From assembly GCF_001315985.1 (NCBI RefSeq), contig NZ_BBBI01000010.1, positions 1 to 64,000 on the forward strand: DNA of 64,000 bases, read 5' to 3'. The position numbers and the translations under genes were made by a program. The notes beneath the pieces were generated by a model. That model worked only from the letters and a program-made list of their open reading frames with translations, had not been told where the DNA came from and did not search any database. The DNA is from Vulcanisaeta distributa JCM 11216 (GTDB taxonomy: Archaea > Thermoproteota > Thermoprotei > Thermoproteales > Thermocladiaceae). Shown one piece after another: positions 19,064 to 29,375 of the stretch (positions are counted from its first letter, which is position 1; every line of letters starts with the position of its first letter).

Positions 19064-19405
19064 TTATTCCACGTTATTAATTGTCCTTTGTTTCGGTATT
19101 ATCATCTGAATTACCACTTCATCGAATGGCTTAATGCCGTACTTCTCCCTGATCTCCCTGGGTATGGTGAATTGCCTAGACATGGTATGTTTCGTCTTAA
19201 GGAGCTTAACATTACTTAGCTTAATACTTTGCCCATTATACTCTATGATTATGTCGGCGTACTTAACCTTATCGAGCGCTAGTGACCTAATTAGGTTTGC
19301 TGGTATTAGGACTTGGTTATTTATGTACACCTTTATCGTATATGGTAATTCACTTACCGGCAAACCTTTTCTACCAATCTTTATTTCCTCTGTGATTGCC
19401 ATCAT
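19064..19405 (-). CDS. AbrB/MazE/SpoVT-like DNA-binding protein
   Basis: Intact 113-residue protein. The C-terminal half, KTKHTMSRQFTIPREIREKY followed by GIKPFDEVVIQMI, is the swapped-hairpin AbrB domain (R-Q-x-TIP-x-x-IR). The N-terminal half, YTIKVYINNQVLIPANLIRS, looks like a second, more diverged copy. Two domains in one chain would give an intramolecular dimer. It probably acts as a transcriptional regulator or the antitoxin side of a pair, but no toxin gene is adjacent. The start codons are consecutive ATGs at 19405 and 19402. Confidence 0.7.
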   Translation of the reverse strand: MMAITEEIKIGRKGLPVSELPYTIKVYINNQVLIPANLIRSLALDKVKYADIIIEYNGQSIKLSNVKLLKTKHTMSRQFTIPREIREKYGIKPFDEVVIQMIIPKQRTINNVE

Positions 19406-19710
19406 CGATAACGTGGTAATTATTTTTTTAAGGAATTTTGTGAAACAGAATTATGAAACCAACGTGAAACACCACGTTTTTAGTTAATTACTCCCATGGC
19501 TTATGGTGTGGATTTAATTAGTAATTGAAAATAAAATAAAAGACCAGATACCACCTCAGTAAATACTTTCCGATAATCTCCACAGGGCACCACAGGCTTA
19601 AATATGAGTTACAGCGCATTAGTGCCTAGTGATGACGCGGTTGGGTCATGAATGGTGATTGGAATCGCATGGTCTGAATAACTTAATAACCCAGTGATTT
19701 TGCATTAGCC
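19406..19710. other. Gene-free stretch between AbrB-like gene and coaBC
   Basis: AT-rich at the left end, where the minus-strand promoter of the AbrB-like gene should lie. No further ORF, RNA or repeat was seen. A sequence TTAAATATGAG about 100 bases before coaBC could be a TATA element, but its distance to the start is long. Confidence 0.4.
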
Positions 19711-20967
19711 GTGCCCTTTAGGGAGGACGTTGAATTAATCAGAGGCTCAAAGAGCAGGTTATTACAGGGTAAGAGGATTGCGCTCGCCTTAACTGGTGGG
19801 ATCTCCATTTATAGGGTCCCTGACATCGCTAGGGAGTTGATTAGGCATGGGGGGGCTGATGTGACCACGTTCATGAGTAAGGAGGCAAGTGAGTTACTTG
19901 GTCCAAGGGTCATGGAGTGGGCTACGGGCAATCCCGTATACGTGGAACTAAGTGGTTACGCCGAACACGTTAACATCTGCACAACAGCCAACGCAGTAGT
20001 TATTGCACCAGCCACGGCAAACACAATTAGTAAGATCGCCAATGGCATTGGTGATACCTCGGTAACCCTATGCGCAATGACAGCCCTCGGCTCAGGCGTG
20101 CCATTATTGCTCGTTCCAGCAATGAACGAGTCAATGTGGAGAAACCCAGTCATTAAGACAAACATTGAGAAATTGCGTAACTTAGGGGGGGTTCGCTTCG
20201 TTGAGCCCGTTATTGAGGAGGGTAAGGCTAAGTTGGCGCCTAATCAGGAGGTCGTTGACTCGGTAATTGATTTATTATCGCCGAGGGACATGGTTGGTTT
20301 ATCCGTACTTATTACCTCAGGTCCAACGCACGAGTACATCGATGCCACCAAGTACATAACAACACCGAGTAGTGGCTTAACGGGTTATCACTTTGCCAGG
20401 GAGGCGATGGCGAGGGGGGGTGCCAGGGTTACACTAATTGAGGGCCCGGTAGGCATTAGTGACCCACCTGGTGCTGAGATCTACAGGGTTAAGAGCGTCC
20501 TCGAGATGTATGATGTAGCCATTAAGCTAGTCAGTAAGCGCCATTACGATTTGGCAATACTCACGGCAGCACCACTCGACTTCTACGTTAAAGATCGAGT
20601 AAGCGGCAAATTAAGTAGTGACTTGGATAAGGTAGTCATTGAGTTAGTTCAAGCACCTAAGATTGCCAGGGATCTGAAGAAGTTCTCGCCAAGTACATTC
20701 TTAATAGCCTATAAGGCCGAGGTTGGGATCACGGAGGAGGAGTTAATCAACAAGACAATGAGGAGGGCTAGTGAGGGTGATTGGGACTTGGCGCTTGCGC
20801 ACTTGGTTGGTGAGGGTAGGGGGGGATTTGGCACTGAGAGGGATGAGGTACTCGTATTAGGTAAGGATAGGGTTATTAGGAGGATAGGCCCATTGCACAA
20901 GCGTGAATTGGCGAGGGAGGTACTAAGTTTATACCTATCCATGATTAGGCCACGTGCCAAGAGTTAG
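19711..20967 (+). CDS. coaBC: Phosphopantothenoylcysteine synthetase/decarboxylase (CoaBC)
   Basis: Bifunctional coenzyme A enzyme: the CoaC half decarboxylates phosphopantothenoylcysteine (FMN-dependent) and the CoaB half joins Cys to phosphopantothenate. Seen in order: ALTGGISIYRVPDIARELIR, the His of SGYAEHVNICT, APATANTISKIANGIGD, VPAMNESMW, then CoaB's LITSGPTHEYIDATKYITTP and AILTAAPLDFYV. Four seven-base G runs (19849, 20185, 20414, 20819) each add a Gly where the family has one (IRHGADV, LGVRF, ARGARV, GFGTERDEV). The gene is otherwise intact at 418 residues. The start is GTG 19711. Confidence 0.9.
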   Translation: MPFREDVELIRGSKSRLLQGKRIALALTGGISIYRVPDIARELIRHGGADVTTFMSKEASELLGPRVMEWATGNPVYVELSGYAEHVNICTTANAVVIAPATANTISKIANGIGDTSVTLCAMTALGSGVPLLLVPAMNESMWRNPVIKTNIEKLRNLGGVRFVEPVIEEGKAKLAPNQEVVDSVIDLLSPRDMVGLSVLITSGPTHEYIDATKYITTPSSGLTGYHFAREAMARGGARVTLIEGPVGISDPPGAEIYRVKSVLEMYDVAIKLVSKRHYDLAILTAAPLDFYVKDRVSGKLSSDLDKVVIELVQAPKIARDLKKFSPSTFLIAYKAEVGITEEELINKTMRRASEGDWDLALAHLVGEGRGGFGTERDEVLVLGKDRVIRRIGPLHKRELAREVLSLYLSMIRPRAKS

Positions 20968-21000
20968 AAATGTTAAATAGCCATAACTTGATACTATACT

Positions 21001-21302
21001 ATGAGCGAGCCATCAATTCCTGAGCAAGTTAGAAGGAGGGGCTTAATACCTGTCAATATACCTTCTTCGCATGGGCCCTTGAGTATTATGACCTCCCGAT
21101 TTACTCTAGGCTGGTTGGTACACCTTAAGGGTAAAAACAAGAGTGACTACATCAATAGATTCCTTGGGTATACCAACCTAGAGGGTGGCATGAACCAATA
21201 ATCGCAGCAGCCCTGGCATCATCAATCGTCATAATGATTGGTGCGGCAGTGATGATAGGCACATCAATAGGCCCTGGAACCGTTAGAAAACAGCTTGAAT
21301 GA
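21001..21302 (+). CDS. Small membrane-anchored hypothetical protein, frameshifted
   Basis: From ATG 21001 (MSEPSIPEQVRRRGLIPVNI). Compensating shifts near 21080 and 21130 give LEYYDLPIYSRLVGTP and then KNKSDYINRFLGYTNLEGWH. A loss of one G near 21186 leads into a C-terminal membrane helix (IIAAALASSIVIMIGAAVMI) ending at 21302. About 100 residues with one membrane segment. It lies between coaBC and the etf genes and is convergent with etfA. No family recognised. Confidence 0.45.
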
Positions 21303-21345
21303 AATTACGGTGTAGTTAAAAATAAGTTAAATGTATTTAATTTAA

Positions 21346-22406
21346 TCATTTCTTATAGTTCTTTAGTAGTTCTATTAGCTCCTTCACAATATCCCTATAA
21401 TCACCAACTATCCCATAATCCGCGTACTGGAATATCGGTGCATTTGGATCGCTGTTTATCGCCACTATTATTTTGGACTCCTTCATGCCAAAGACATGCT
21501 GAATGGCGCCGCTAACACCAACACCAATGTAAAGCGTGGGCCTTATGGTCTTACCAGTCTGCCCAACCTGCCTATCGGCAGCCAACCAACCAGCATCCAC
21601 AACCTTCTTAGTACCACCAATGGTACCACCCAATAACTTGGCCAACTCCGTGAGTAGCTTAACACCATCAGCACTACCCACGCCACGCCCAGCAACAACG
21701 ACTACGTCGGCCTTCTCAACCGGTGGTAACTCCTCGCCCTTTACCACGGACTTAACCTCGATTAAACCCTGCCCATTAATATTTGGCAACGATTCGATGG
21801 CTTCCGCAATGATCTCGCCCTTCCTGCTCGTATCCCTTGGTGGTGTTGGGAATACGTTGGGCCTAACACTGGCTAACTGGGGTCTCCTATTTGGTGTCCT
21901 TATGTGTGCGAGTATGTTACCGCCATATGTAGGCCTTACCTGGTCTAGGTCCCTGGTCTTTGGGTCAACATCAAGCTCCGTACAGTCTGCCGTTATTCCA
22001 GTCCTGAGTGTGTTGGCCACGTATGGTGCCAATTCCCTACCCCCCCTCTTTGTAGCTGCGAAGAGTATTATCTCCGGCTTGTACTTATTGGCTAGTTGAA
22101 CAATGACGTTGGAATATATGTGCGGTACGTACTTAGCCAGGGCTGGGTGATCAACGTAGATAACCCTGTCCGCGCCATAGTAGATGGGCTCCTTAACTAC
22201 GTCACCGAGGTTATGGCCGAGCATTATCGCCGTCACGTCAGTACTAATCTTACTGGCTAGCTCCCTGGCCTTACCAATCAGTTGTAGGCTACCGTCCTTA
22301 ATCACACCATTGACGTACTCAACGTATACCCAAATGCCTTATGCTCGCTCTTGTTGACTGGATTCCACTCACTACAGATCTTCTGCTGAGCCTGGGCCGC
22401 GCTCAT
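21346..22406 (-). CDS. etfA: Electron transfer flavoprotein alpha subunit (EtfA/FixB), frameshifted near start
   Basis: FAD-binding alpha subunit of an electron-transfer flavoprotein. The C-terminal FAD motif is complete: VVAGRGVGSADGVKLLTELA, then DAGWLAADRQVGQTGKTIRP, and YIGVGVSGAIQH. The N-terminus lies in another frame from ATG 22406 (MSAAQAQQKICSEWNPVNKS); one missing T near 22330 joins KAFWVYVEYVNGVIKDGSL. The ATG overlaps the etfB stop (ATGA), so the pair is coupled. With EtfB, FixC and FixX upstream on the same strand this is the EtfABCX layout, in which EtfAB bifurcates NADH electrons to ferredoxin and the quinone branch. Confidence 0.92.
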
Positions 22407-23230
22407 GGCTTGATCACCCCCTCCTTGGTTAGGTTATCAAGTAACCACTTGGCCGCCTCCCTGGGGGGGTCGCCCTTGAATATTTGCTTCTTCCTCTCTA
22501 TGGGCTTTGCATCCTCGATCTTGGCGACTATCGTGGGTGAACCCCCCCTAAGGCCTATGCACTCCCTCTCCAGTTTCAGCGTATTGTTGTCTACGGTCTT
22601 TACCAAGTTATTTAGCTTGGCCTCAACCTTCCTAACGAGGCTTATGTCCCTGGGTGGATTACTATTCCTATATACACTAACTATTATTGGCATCCTGTAC
22701 TCGAACGTTTCATAAACACCCTCATCCTCAAGGTACCTAGTGACTACGATAAGCCTATCCTCAAGCTTAACCTCAGCATCAACCGCGTAATAAACATAGG
22801 GCAGACTTAGCCATGAGGCTACCTGGGCAGGCATGTGGGCCGTTGATGAATCCGTGGTCTCCTCACCAAAGACTATCAGGTCAAAGTTGGGGAATAGCCT
22901 CTGTATGCTCCTTGCCACGGTGTATGAGGTGGCCAATGTATCGGCACCTGCGAATGCCCTGTCAGTGATTAGGTATGCCTCGTCAGCGCCCATGCCTATT
23001 GTGGATTCTAGGAAGTCCTTGCCACTTGGTGGTGCCATTGATAGTGTTATTACCTTACCACCATACTTATCCTTAAGCCTGAGGGCGAATTCGAGGGCGT
23101 TCCTATCATATGGGTTGATCATTAGTGGGACTCCCTCACGCACCAGGTTATGGGTTACTGGGTCAAGCCTTACGGCCGTTACGTTAGGCACCGCCGCCTT
23201 CACTGGGACTATTATTGTTAACCCGCCCAC
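22403..23230 (-). CDS. etfB: Electron transfer flavoprotein beta subunit (EtfB/FixA)
   Basis: Intact 275 residues from GTG 23230: LTIIVPVKAAVPN, INPYDRNALEFALRLKDKYG, GADEAYLITDRAFAGADTLA, IVFGEETTDSSTAHMPAQVA. These are the nucleotide-binding segments of EtfB in order. Two runs add a residue (GLRGGSP for GL-x-GSP, KGDPPREAAKW for GDPREA). TATA-like sequences lie about 45-65 bases upstream on the minus strand, so etfBA may have its own promoter as well as read-through from fixCX. Confidence 0.92.
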   Translation of the reverse strand: MGGLTIIVPVKAAVPNVTAVRLDPVTHNLVREGVPLMINPYDRNALEFALRLKDKYGGKVITLSMAPPSGKDFLESTIGMGADEAYLITDRAFAGADTLATSYTVARSIQRLFPNFDLIVFGEETTDSSTAHMPAQVASWLSLPYVYYAVDAEVKLEDRLIVVTRYLEDEGVYETFEYRMPIIVSVYRNSNPPRDISLVRKVEAKLNNLVKTVDNNTLKLERECIGLRGGSPTIVAKIEDAKPIERKKQIFKGDPPREAAKWLLDNLTKEGVIKP

Positions 23231-23395
23231 GATTGGGAATAGCCATTTGACTTAATATGCATTTCTAGCCTTTGACATATATAGTTTTATCCAAGCATAT
23301 ATAGCCCTCGTAACATGCGGATGGGGGGGTGGGTACTTACTACAATGGCAAAGACTTGTTCATTTTCATCATTAATGATTTTTACTAAGCCTAAA

Positions 23396-23691
23396 TCAAC
23401 CAAACCTGTATTGAACACCAAAGCCGCTCTTGGGGGGGTAATTCCACTCAATGTTGTTCTCTGGGCAGACCACGCGGCATGTACCGCATTCTAGGCAGCC
23501 TCGTGCGAAAATACTACCGTGCCGTCTGGACCTGGTGTGTAGCACCTTGCTGGGCATAGGTATAGGCAGGGCTTCTTATCGCACTTCCTGCATTGGTCAG
23601 GGTCTATAATCCTAATGTGAGGCCTCTGGTCGACATCCCAGGCATTGCTATTTAGTCTCTCCTCGATTATTATCTTTCTGTCCAGGCTCAT
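23396..23691 (-). CDS. fixX: Ferredoxin-like protein FixX (EtfX), frameshifted
   Basis: Ferredoxin-type partner of the EtfABCX complex. The visible frame ends after GTVVFSHEAA. One missing G near 23502 (GAGGGCTGC expected) continues as SHEGCLECGTCRVVCPENNI and EWNYP-KSGFGVQYRFG, ending at 23396, about 97 residues. The second cluster C-x2-C-x2-C-x3-CP is complete. The first part has C-x2-C-x4-C-x3-CP (CRKCDKKPCLYLCP), so up to two iron-sulfur clusters are possible. Its start overlaps the fixC stop by four bases. The family usually has one Pro in WNYP-K-GFGV; the seven-base run here gives two. Confidence 0.88.
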
Positions 23692-24985
23692 AGGTTCATC
23701 ACCAGCCTAATTGCGTCCTTCGCAAGGTCGATTAATGTTAACTTACCCTTACTCTCTAGGAATGTTGAGCCTATCTTCTTGGGTGTTCCATCAACCTCGA
23801 AGTACCTCCTCAATAGGTTATTTATCATCCTCACGTAATCACTGTACAGCCTCGGTTCTATTAAAACTTTGTGTGCATTCTTAAAGGTTTTAAGTTCCTT
23901 AAGTACGAAGGATTCCTCAAGTAGTTTGGTATATACCGATAGAGATTCCTCATCGTACTTACCCAAGTCATGGGCCTTGGTAACGGCCTCCGCAGCCACC
24001 CTACCGCTCTCAATGGCGAAGTCCACACCCCCCCTGATTAGAATGCCTAGGTGTAGTAGGAAGCCGGCCGCGTCGCCGGTAACTAGGTATCCATTACCGT
24101 ATAATTTAGGTGGCGCCGCATTGATGCCGGCAACGGGCGTTAGGTGGGCTGAGTACTCAAGGAGTTGGCCACCCTTAATTAGTCTCTTAACCATTGGATG
24201 TAGCCTAAATTCCTCAATAAGGTCATGAATAGGCGCATCGAGTTGATAACCATAGCTTAGGTATAGGACTATGCCCAGGGTTATGGCCTCCTTATTAGTG
24301 TATATGAAGGCGCCGCCCGGTAGGTAATGAGTTGGGAATCCAGCCGCAACCCATGCCAATCCCTCGTCCTCATCCAGGTTAAACCTATCATTGATCTCCT
24401 CCTTACTCAACTTAATGACCTCCTTAACGCCGAGAGCCACTATCTCCGGGCTTAACTTAGGGGGGGCTAAACCACTCCTCTCTAGGACTAGCCTATTTAT
24501 TCCCTCGGCTATTATCGTCACGTCACCATAAACCTCATCATTACCAGCCTAACACCGACAACCCTCCCATCCTTAATTATTAATGAGTCAACTGGGACTT
24601 CCGAGACAACTACGGCGCCTGCCGCCTCTGCCTTCTTATCAAGCCACTCAACGAAGTTTGTTAGGTATGCAGTGAAGGACTTATGCTCAACCTTCGTGGT
24701 TTCGAAGTCCACGGTAGTCCAGGAATCCTCAGTCATCATTGTTATCCTCTCCCTCCTGACCCAGCGCTCAACTGGCGCCTCCTTGACGTACTCGGGGGGG
24801 TATAGCCTGTCGAGGACGTGGGCGTAGATCCTACCTCCAAAGACATTCTTACTGCCTGGCTTCTTGCCCCCCCTCTCAATAACGAGCACCTTAAACCCCC
24901 CCTTACTTGCCAATTGCTGAGCAGCCGTAAGCCCCCCCGCTGGTCCGGCGCCAACCACTATTACATCGAACTTTGTCCCCCCCAC
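23688..24985 (-). CDS. fixC: FAD-dependent Etf-quinone oxidoreductase-like protein FixC (EtfC), frameshifted
   Basis: Flavoprotein of the ETF-QO/FixC family that passes electrons from EtfAB to the quinone pool. It shows the dinucleotide fold FDVIVVGAGPAGGLTAAQQL, then KNVFGGRIYAHVLDRLYPPE, the second FAD motif GYLVTGDAAGFLLHLG and IRGGVDFAIESGRVAAEAV. One lost G near 24533 breaks the frame between GVR and AGNDEVYGDVTIIAEGINR. Near the N-terminus three seven-base runs insert Gly into GPAGL, SKGFK and ERGKK; the normal Rossmann loop returns if each is shortened by three. About 430 residues. The start is GTG 24985. Confidence 0.9.
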
Positions 24986-25117
24986 GAGTCAGGGATTAGA
25001 CATACACCTTATTAAGTATTAGTGCTACATAGACTTATTTAATTCAATTGAATTCTCTTTTCTTAGGGATGATGAGGGCGAACCCTGTGGAATAGAATGA
25101 CATGACTCTATCCTGGC

Positions 25118-25127
25118 TGATTATAAA
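25118..25127 (+). promoter_or_regulatory. TATA box upstream of the radical-SAM gene
   Basis: TTATAAAAAG is centred about 31 bases before ATG 25154, which supports that ATG as a leaderless start if one A is removed from the A6 that follows it. Confidence 0.45.
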
Positions 25128-25153
25128 AAGAGACAACATATACGAGAAACCAC

Positions 25154-26744
25154 ATGGAAAAAACACGCTGCTTCTCGAATAAACAGGCTTAATTTGACAC
25201 CTGAAGAGGTATTGATCAATATGTCATCACTAGGTGAAGGTATTGATAATGTGATTGAAAAGAAGATTGAGAATTCAGGAAATGGCGCTGGTGCGTTAAT
25301 AGCCGCGATTAGATTATTGAATAGGGGGGGCATTGTTAGGTGGGCACTCAGGGTATTGACTAAGGAGGTGGAGTTCAATGGTGAGAAGAAGCCATTGATG
25401 GAGTGGGTGTTGGCTAAGTACGCTGGTGAATCCCAGTGCCCAACGGTGGCTCACTTCGTGGCTCCATTCTTCGAGATGGGCATGAAGCTAGCCACGGCCT
25501 GGCTCCATGCTGATGAGGAGCCAATTAAGGAATTGCTTAGTGACCCGGCGATTAGGAGGGGGGGCATAGTCACGACTTTGAGGGGGGCATAGCGCTGTTC
25601 GGCGTCACAACGCCGCAGAAGCTCCCCGCCCCATTCTTCATAGTGTGGAACTTCACAAACGCCTGCAACCTAAAGTGCATGCATTGTTACCAAAACGCCG
25701 GTAGCCACTGCCCAATGAGTTAACGCTTGATGAGAAGCTTAGGGTTGTTAAGGAGCTTGATGAGGCCGGCGTGCCAGCAATTGCGTTGTCAGGCGGTGAG
25801 CCAACGGTTCACAGGGACTTCTGGCCAGTACTGGCTGAGATAGGTAGGAGGGGGGGCTTCTATCCAGCCATTGCAACCAATGGGACAACATTCGCAAACA
25901 TCGAGTTTGCCGAGAGGGCCAAGAAGCTTGGGCTTAGGTACGTGGAAATAAGCATCGATGCCGCCGACCCTAATGTACATGATAAGTTCAGGGGGGGTGT
26001 GCCAGGTGCCTGGGCTAAGGCGGTGCAGGGGCTTAGGAATGCCGTTAAGCTTGGCTTTAGTGCGGCGTTGGCGTTCACGGTGACTAAGTACAACATTAGT
26101 GAGGTTGATAAGATACTTGACCTGGCCCAGGAGATTGGCGTTAAGAGGGTTGTGTTCTTCAACTTCGTTCCAGTAGGTAGGGGACGTGAGAACCTGGAGA
26201 TTGACCTGCCACCCGAGGAGAGGGAGGAGTTCCTTAGGCATATTTATAAGGAGATGAAGAGGAGGAAGATGGAGATCATAAGCACGGCTCCTCAGTACGG
26301 CAGGGTCGTTAATCAATTAAGTAATGGTGAGGATGTCTCACCAACGCACTTCGTGGTCGCTAACGACCCAATAACCAGGGAGTTGACGGAATTCATTGGT
26401 GGTTGTGGCGCTGGCCGTGTTTATGCGGCCATCGAGCCCGAGGGTACGGTAACGCCATGCGTATTCCTGCCATACCCAGTGGGTAACCTTAGGACCAAGT
26501 CCTTCTGGGATATTTGGATGGATCCATTCATGGAGAACTTCAGGGATAGGGATAGACTTGAGGGGTTCTGTGGCAAATGCCATATAAGCTGATTTGCGGT
26601 GGTTGTAGGGCCAGGGCGTATAACTACTTCGGTGACGTGCTCGCCCCAGACCCAGGCTGTATATATAACTCGGCCGAGTGGAGGAAGTTGCAGGAGGATG
26701 TGCCGAGGATTAAGGTGAAGGTATCACCGTTAAACTTCAAGTGA
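25154..26744 (+). CDS. Radical SAM protein with SPASM-like C-terminus, frameshifted
   Basis: Radical SAM enzyme with an N-terminal helical domain of about 140 residues. The SAM cluster motif is [18 protein letters not shown], followed by [18 protein letters not shown]. The C-terminus carries a second Cys-rich set ([46 protein letters not shown]), as in SPASM/twitch proteins binding extra clusters. Breaks: A6 at about 25157 (5 makes ATG 25154 the start: [20 protein letters not shown]), G6 25582-25587 (4), a lost C near 25708, and a lost C at 26580. If the ATG is not used, TTG 25194 is the start. The peptide or cofactor target is unknown. It is directly followed by a B12-type radical SAM gene. 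Confidence 0.75.
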
Positions 26745-26748
26745 GGCG

Positions 26749-28175
26749 ATGAGTGTGAAGGTCCTCCTCGCAGTCCCACCTGGTATTGATAAGCTGGAGC
26801 TGTATAAGGTACTTGGTCTGAGGGCACCGCCGCTCGGCCTTGCCTGGATCGCTGCCGTGCTCGAGAGGGCTGGGCATAAGGTTAGGATTATTGACTCGCC
26901 GACCGAGGGTATCGACTTGAGGGCATTCATGGGTGAGGTTAAGTCCTGGCAGCCAGACGTTGTTGGTATAACCGCAATAACGCCAACTGTTTACAAGGCC
27001 TACGAAACGATTAAAGCCATTAAGGAGTATGATAGGGACCTGCCAGTGATAATGGGTGGCCCACATGCAACGTTCATGTATGAGGAGGCACTAAGCAATA
27101 ATGTGGATGTGGTAGTCAGGGGTGAGGGTGAGTATACGACCCTTGAGCTCATAAACGTGGTGGAGAAGTATGGACTAGATCCGCCACACCTAAAGGCGAT
27201 AAGAGGCTTGGCATTTAAGGATGGTGATCAGGTAATTAAGACTCCCGATAGACCACCAATTAGGAACCTCGATGAATTACCACCGCCTGCCCGCCACCTA
27301 CTTCCCATGGATAAGTACACTATATTCGGTAAACCAATTAGGATAGTTCACGTAATGGCCAGTAGGGGGGGTGCCCGTACGGCTGTTCCTTCTGCTCAAC
27401 ATCATACTTCTGGGGGGGTAGGATGGTTAGGTATAGGTCGGCTAAGGCCGTGGCTGATGAGATTGAGGATGCCGTGAATACGTATAAGACGAACATAATC
27501 GTATTCACCGATGATGAGTTCACACTCGGTAAGAGGTTTGTATATGAATTCCTCAGGGAGCTTGAGGAGAGAAAGCTTGACATAAACTTCTCCTGTGGTT
27601 CCAGGGTTGACACCATTGATAAGGACATGATGATGGCGCTGAAGAAACATGGATGCACCGCACTATACTTCGGCGTTGAATCGGGGAGTCAGGACACGAT
27701 TAATAGGATTGGTAAGAGGATAACTCTTGAGCAGGCGGTTAGGGTATTCCAGTGGGCTAAGGAGATTAAGATAGATCACGTGGGTTCCTTCGTGATAGGA
27801 TTCCCATGGGAGTCAATAGACGATATGAAGAACACGGTTAGGTTCGCCATGAAGCTAAACCCAACATATGCGCAATTCACAGTCGCCACGCCATACCCAG
27901 GCACACCACTTTACTACCAGGCGCTCAATGATAACCTCATTGAGGATTGGAATTGGGAACATTGGACAACGCTTAAGGCCGTTATGAGGGGGGGTTACAA
28001 ATTCACTAAGGAGCAGGCCCAGAAAATGCTTCAGTGGGCTTACGTGAAGTACTACAGTAGGCTTGGCTTCCTAATCCATGAGTTGATACATGGTAGGTTG
28101 GGTACGATAATGTCCGCGATAAAGAACTCCCTGGTTCCCTGGTTCACAGAGAAACTACTTAGACGCAGTGAGTGA
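26749..28175 (+). CDS. B12-binding-domain radical SAM protein, frameshifted
   Basis: About 475 residues. The N-terminal cobalamin-binding domain (VKVLLAVPPGIDKLELYKVL, GLRAPPLGLAWIAAVLERAG, PVIMGGPHATFMYEEAL) precedes a radical SAM domain. The CxxxCxxC motif is hidden by a frame break: with G5 in place of G7 at 27365-27371 it reads CPYGCSFCSTSYFW-GRMVRY. VESGSQDTINRIGKRITLEQ and FVIGFPWESIDDM follow as usual. Enzymes of this class methylate or form C-C bonds at unactivated carbons. In archaea GDGT ring synthases (GrsA/B) belong here and start in a very similar way, so a membrane-lipid role is a reasonable guess but not shown. Confidence 0.8.
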
Positions 28176-28176
28176 G

Positions 28177-28870
28177 TTAAGTGGTGTTGCTCAATATCTC
28201 CCTCAAAATCAATAGGCTCCTCCTACCAGGCAATGTGGCATTAATAAAGGAATCCCTGTCCAAATTAACGCCCCCACTTACTAACTACCTCAAGGACCTT
28301 ATCAAGGTCATTGCCGAAGGTACCATTCTCAACATAATTATGCACCATATTCAACGCACTATACACGGCATCTAAGCCATAAACCCTTGCCAACCAAATG
28401 AGGATGTCAGGTACGTTCAGGACGACTATGTTCTTATCACTCAATTTAATGATTAGTCTCATGTATAGTGTTGTGACGTTATTCACGGTGACACACTGAA
28501 CCTTATCACAATCGCTATCGCTCACAATAAAGTTATCATGAATCCTAATACTACCAGTCCCAAACTCAATAGTCAATGAAGCGCTTAACTTGCCAAGCCT
28601 AAAAATCTCAATCTCATTACCAATCCTCTCCACAATCCTCCTCATACGCCTAAAGAACTTATGAACATCATTCCTATCGCAATTCCTAACGGTAAGCGGT
28701 GTTGTCGCTAGTACGGGTAGGTCCATGCAGTTAAGGCCGAGGTTTCTGCAGAACTCGGTCCTTTTATAAAGTATGAATAGTATTAGGTGAAGTGTGTCCA
28801 GGTACTTAATTGGGCATTCATTAATTGGGACTTCCCTAAAATCCATAGGTACATTACTGAAGTTATTCAC
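28177..28870 (-). CDS. Hypothetical protein, frameshifted near the C-terminus
   Basis: About 230 residues. It starts MNNFSNVPMDFREVPINECP and has a Cys-spaced central part (FCRNLGLNCMD, DSDCDKVQCV) and IVVLNVPDILIWLARVYGLD. The visible frame stops just after KWGR. Reading the C5 at 28271-28275 as four extends it as KWGVNLDRDSFINATLPGRR to a TAA at 28177, two bases from the convergent radical-SAM stop. No family recognised. Confidence 0.5.
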
Positions 28871-28919
28871 TTAAAAATCTATTGATCTATACAGGTGTAG
28901 ATTTATACGGTGTGTACTA

Positions 28920-29318
28920 CTACTTCTTAGCCGCGGCCTTCTTCTCGGTCTTCCTCTTCTTCATCTCCTCACGTATCTTCTTGGCCTCCTCCTTGGGCAT
29001 GTTCCTGAGCTTTATATAAAGTGGTTCTACTCTCTCGCCCATGCTCGGATCATCATACACATGAGCCTCAATAACACTCCTGTGCCTGCCGTACTCCGTA
29101 ATCACCCTAATAATGTATACCTGCTTGGCATCAACACCCATGGCCTTGGCAATCTCCTCACGTAATTGAACCCTACTTGGTGTTGGTAGGCCCACGTGCC
29201 AAGCCTCGGCGGTGACCTCCTTACGGCCAATAACCTTATTCTCCCTAATGTTGAGTAGCTTGAATACGAGCTTACCTGCCTCAACGCCCTCCGGTAATTT
29301 CGGCATTGGTATTGACAT
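28920..29318 (-). CDS. rps24e: 30S ribosomal protein S24e
   Basis: Intact 132 residues with the eS24 pattern: LLNIRENKVIGRKEVTAEAW, PTPSRVQLREEIAKAMG, VYIIRVITEYGRHRSVIEAH, VYDDP and a Lys-rich tail ending KKAAAKK. The start is ATG 29318. It lies behind spt4 on the same strand, the common archaeal order. A seven-base C run (29338-29344) sits just upstream of its start. Confidence 0.92.
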   Translation of the reverse strand: MSIPMPKLPEGVEAGKLVFKLLNIRENKVIGRKEVTAEAWHVGLPTPSRVQLREEIAKAMGVDAKQVYIIRVITEYGRHRSVIEAHVYDDPSMGERVEPLYIKLRNMPKEEAKKIREEMKKRKTEKKAAAKK

Positions 29319-29375
29319 CAGTCTTGACGTGGAGAAACCCCCCCTTAATAAGTATTAAATTAATTATTTCCAGGG

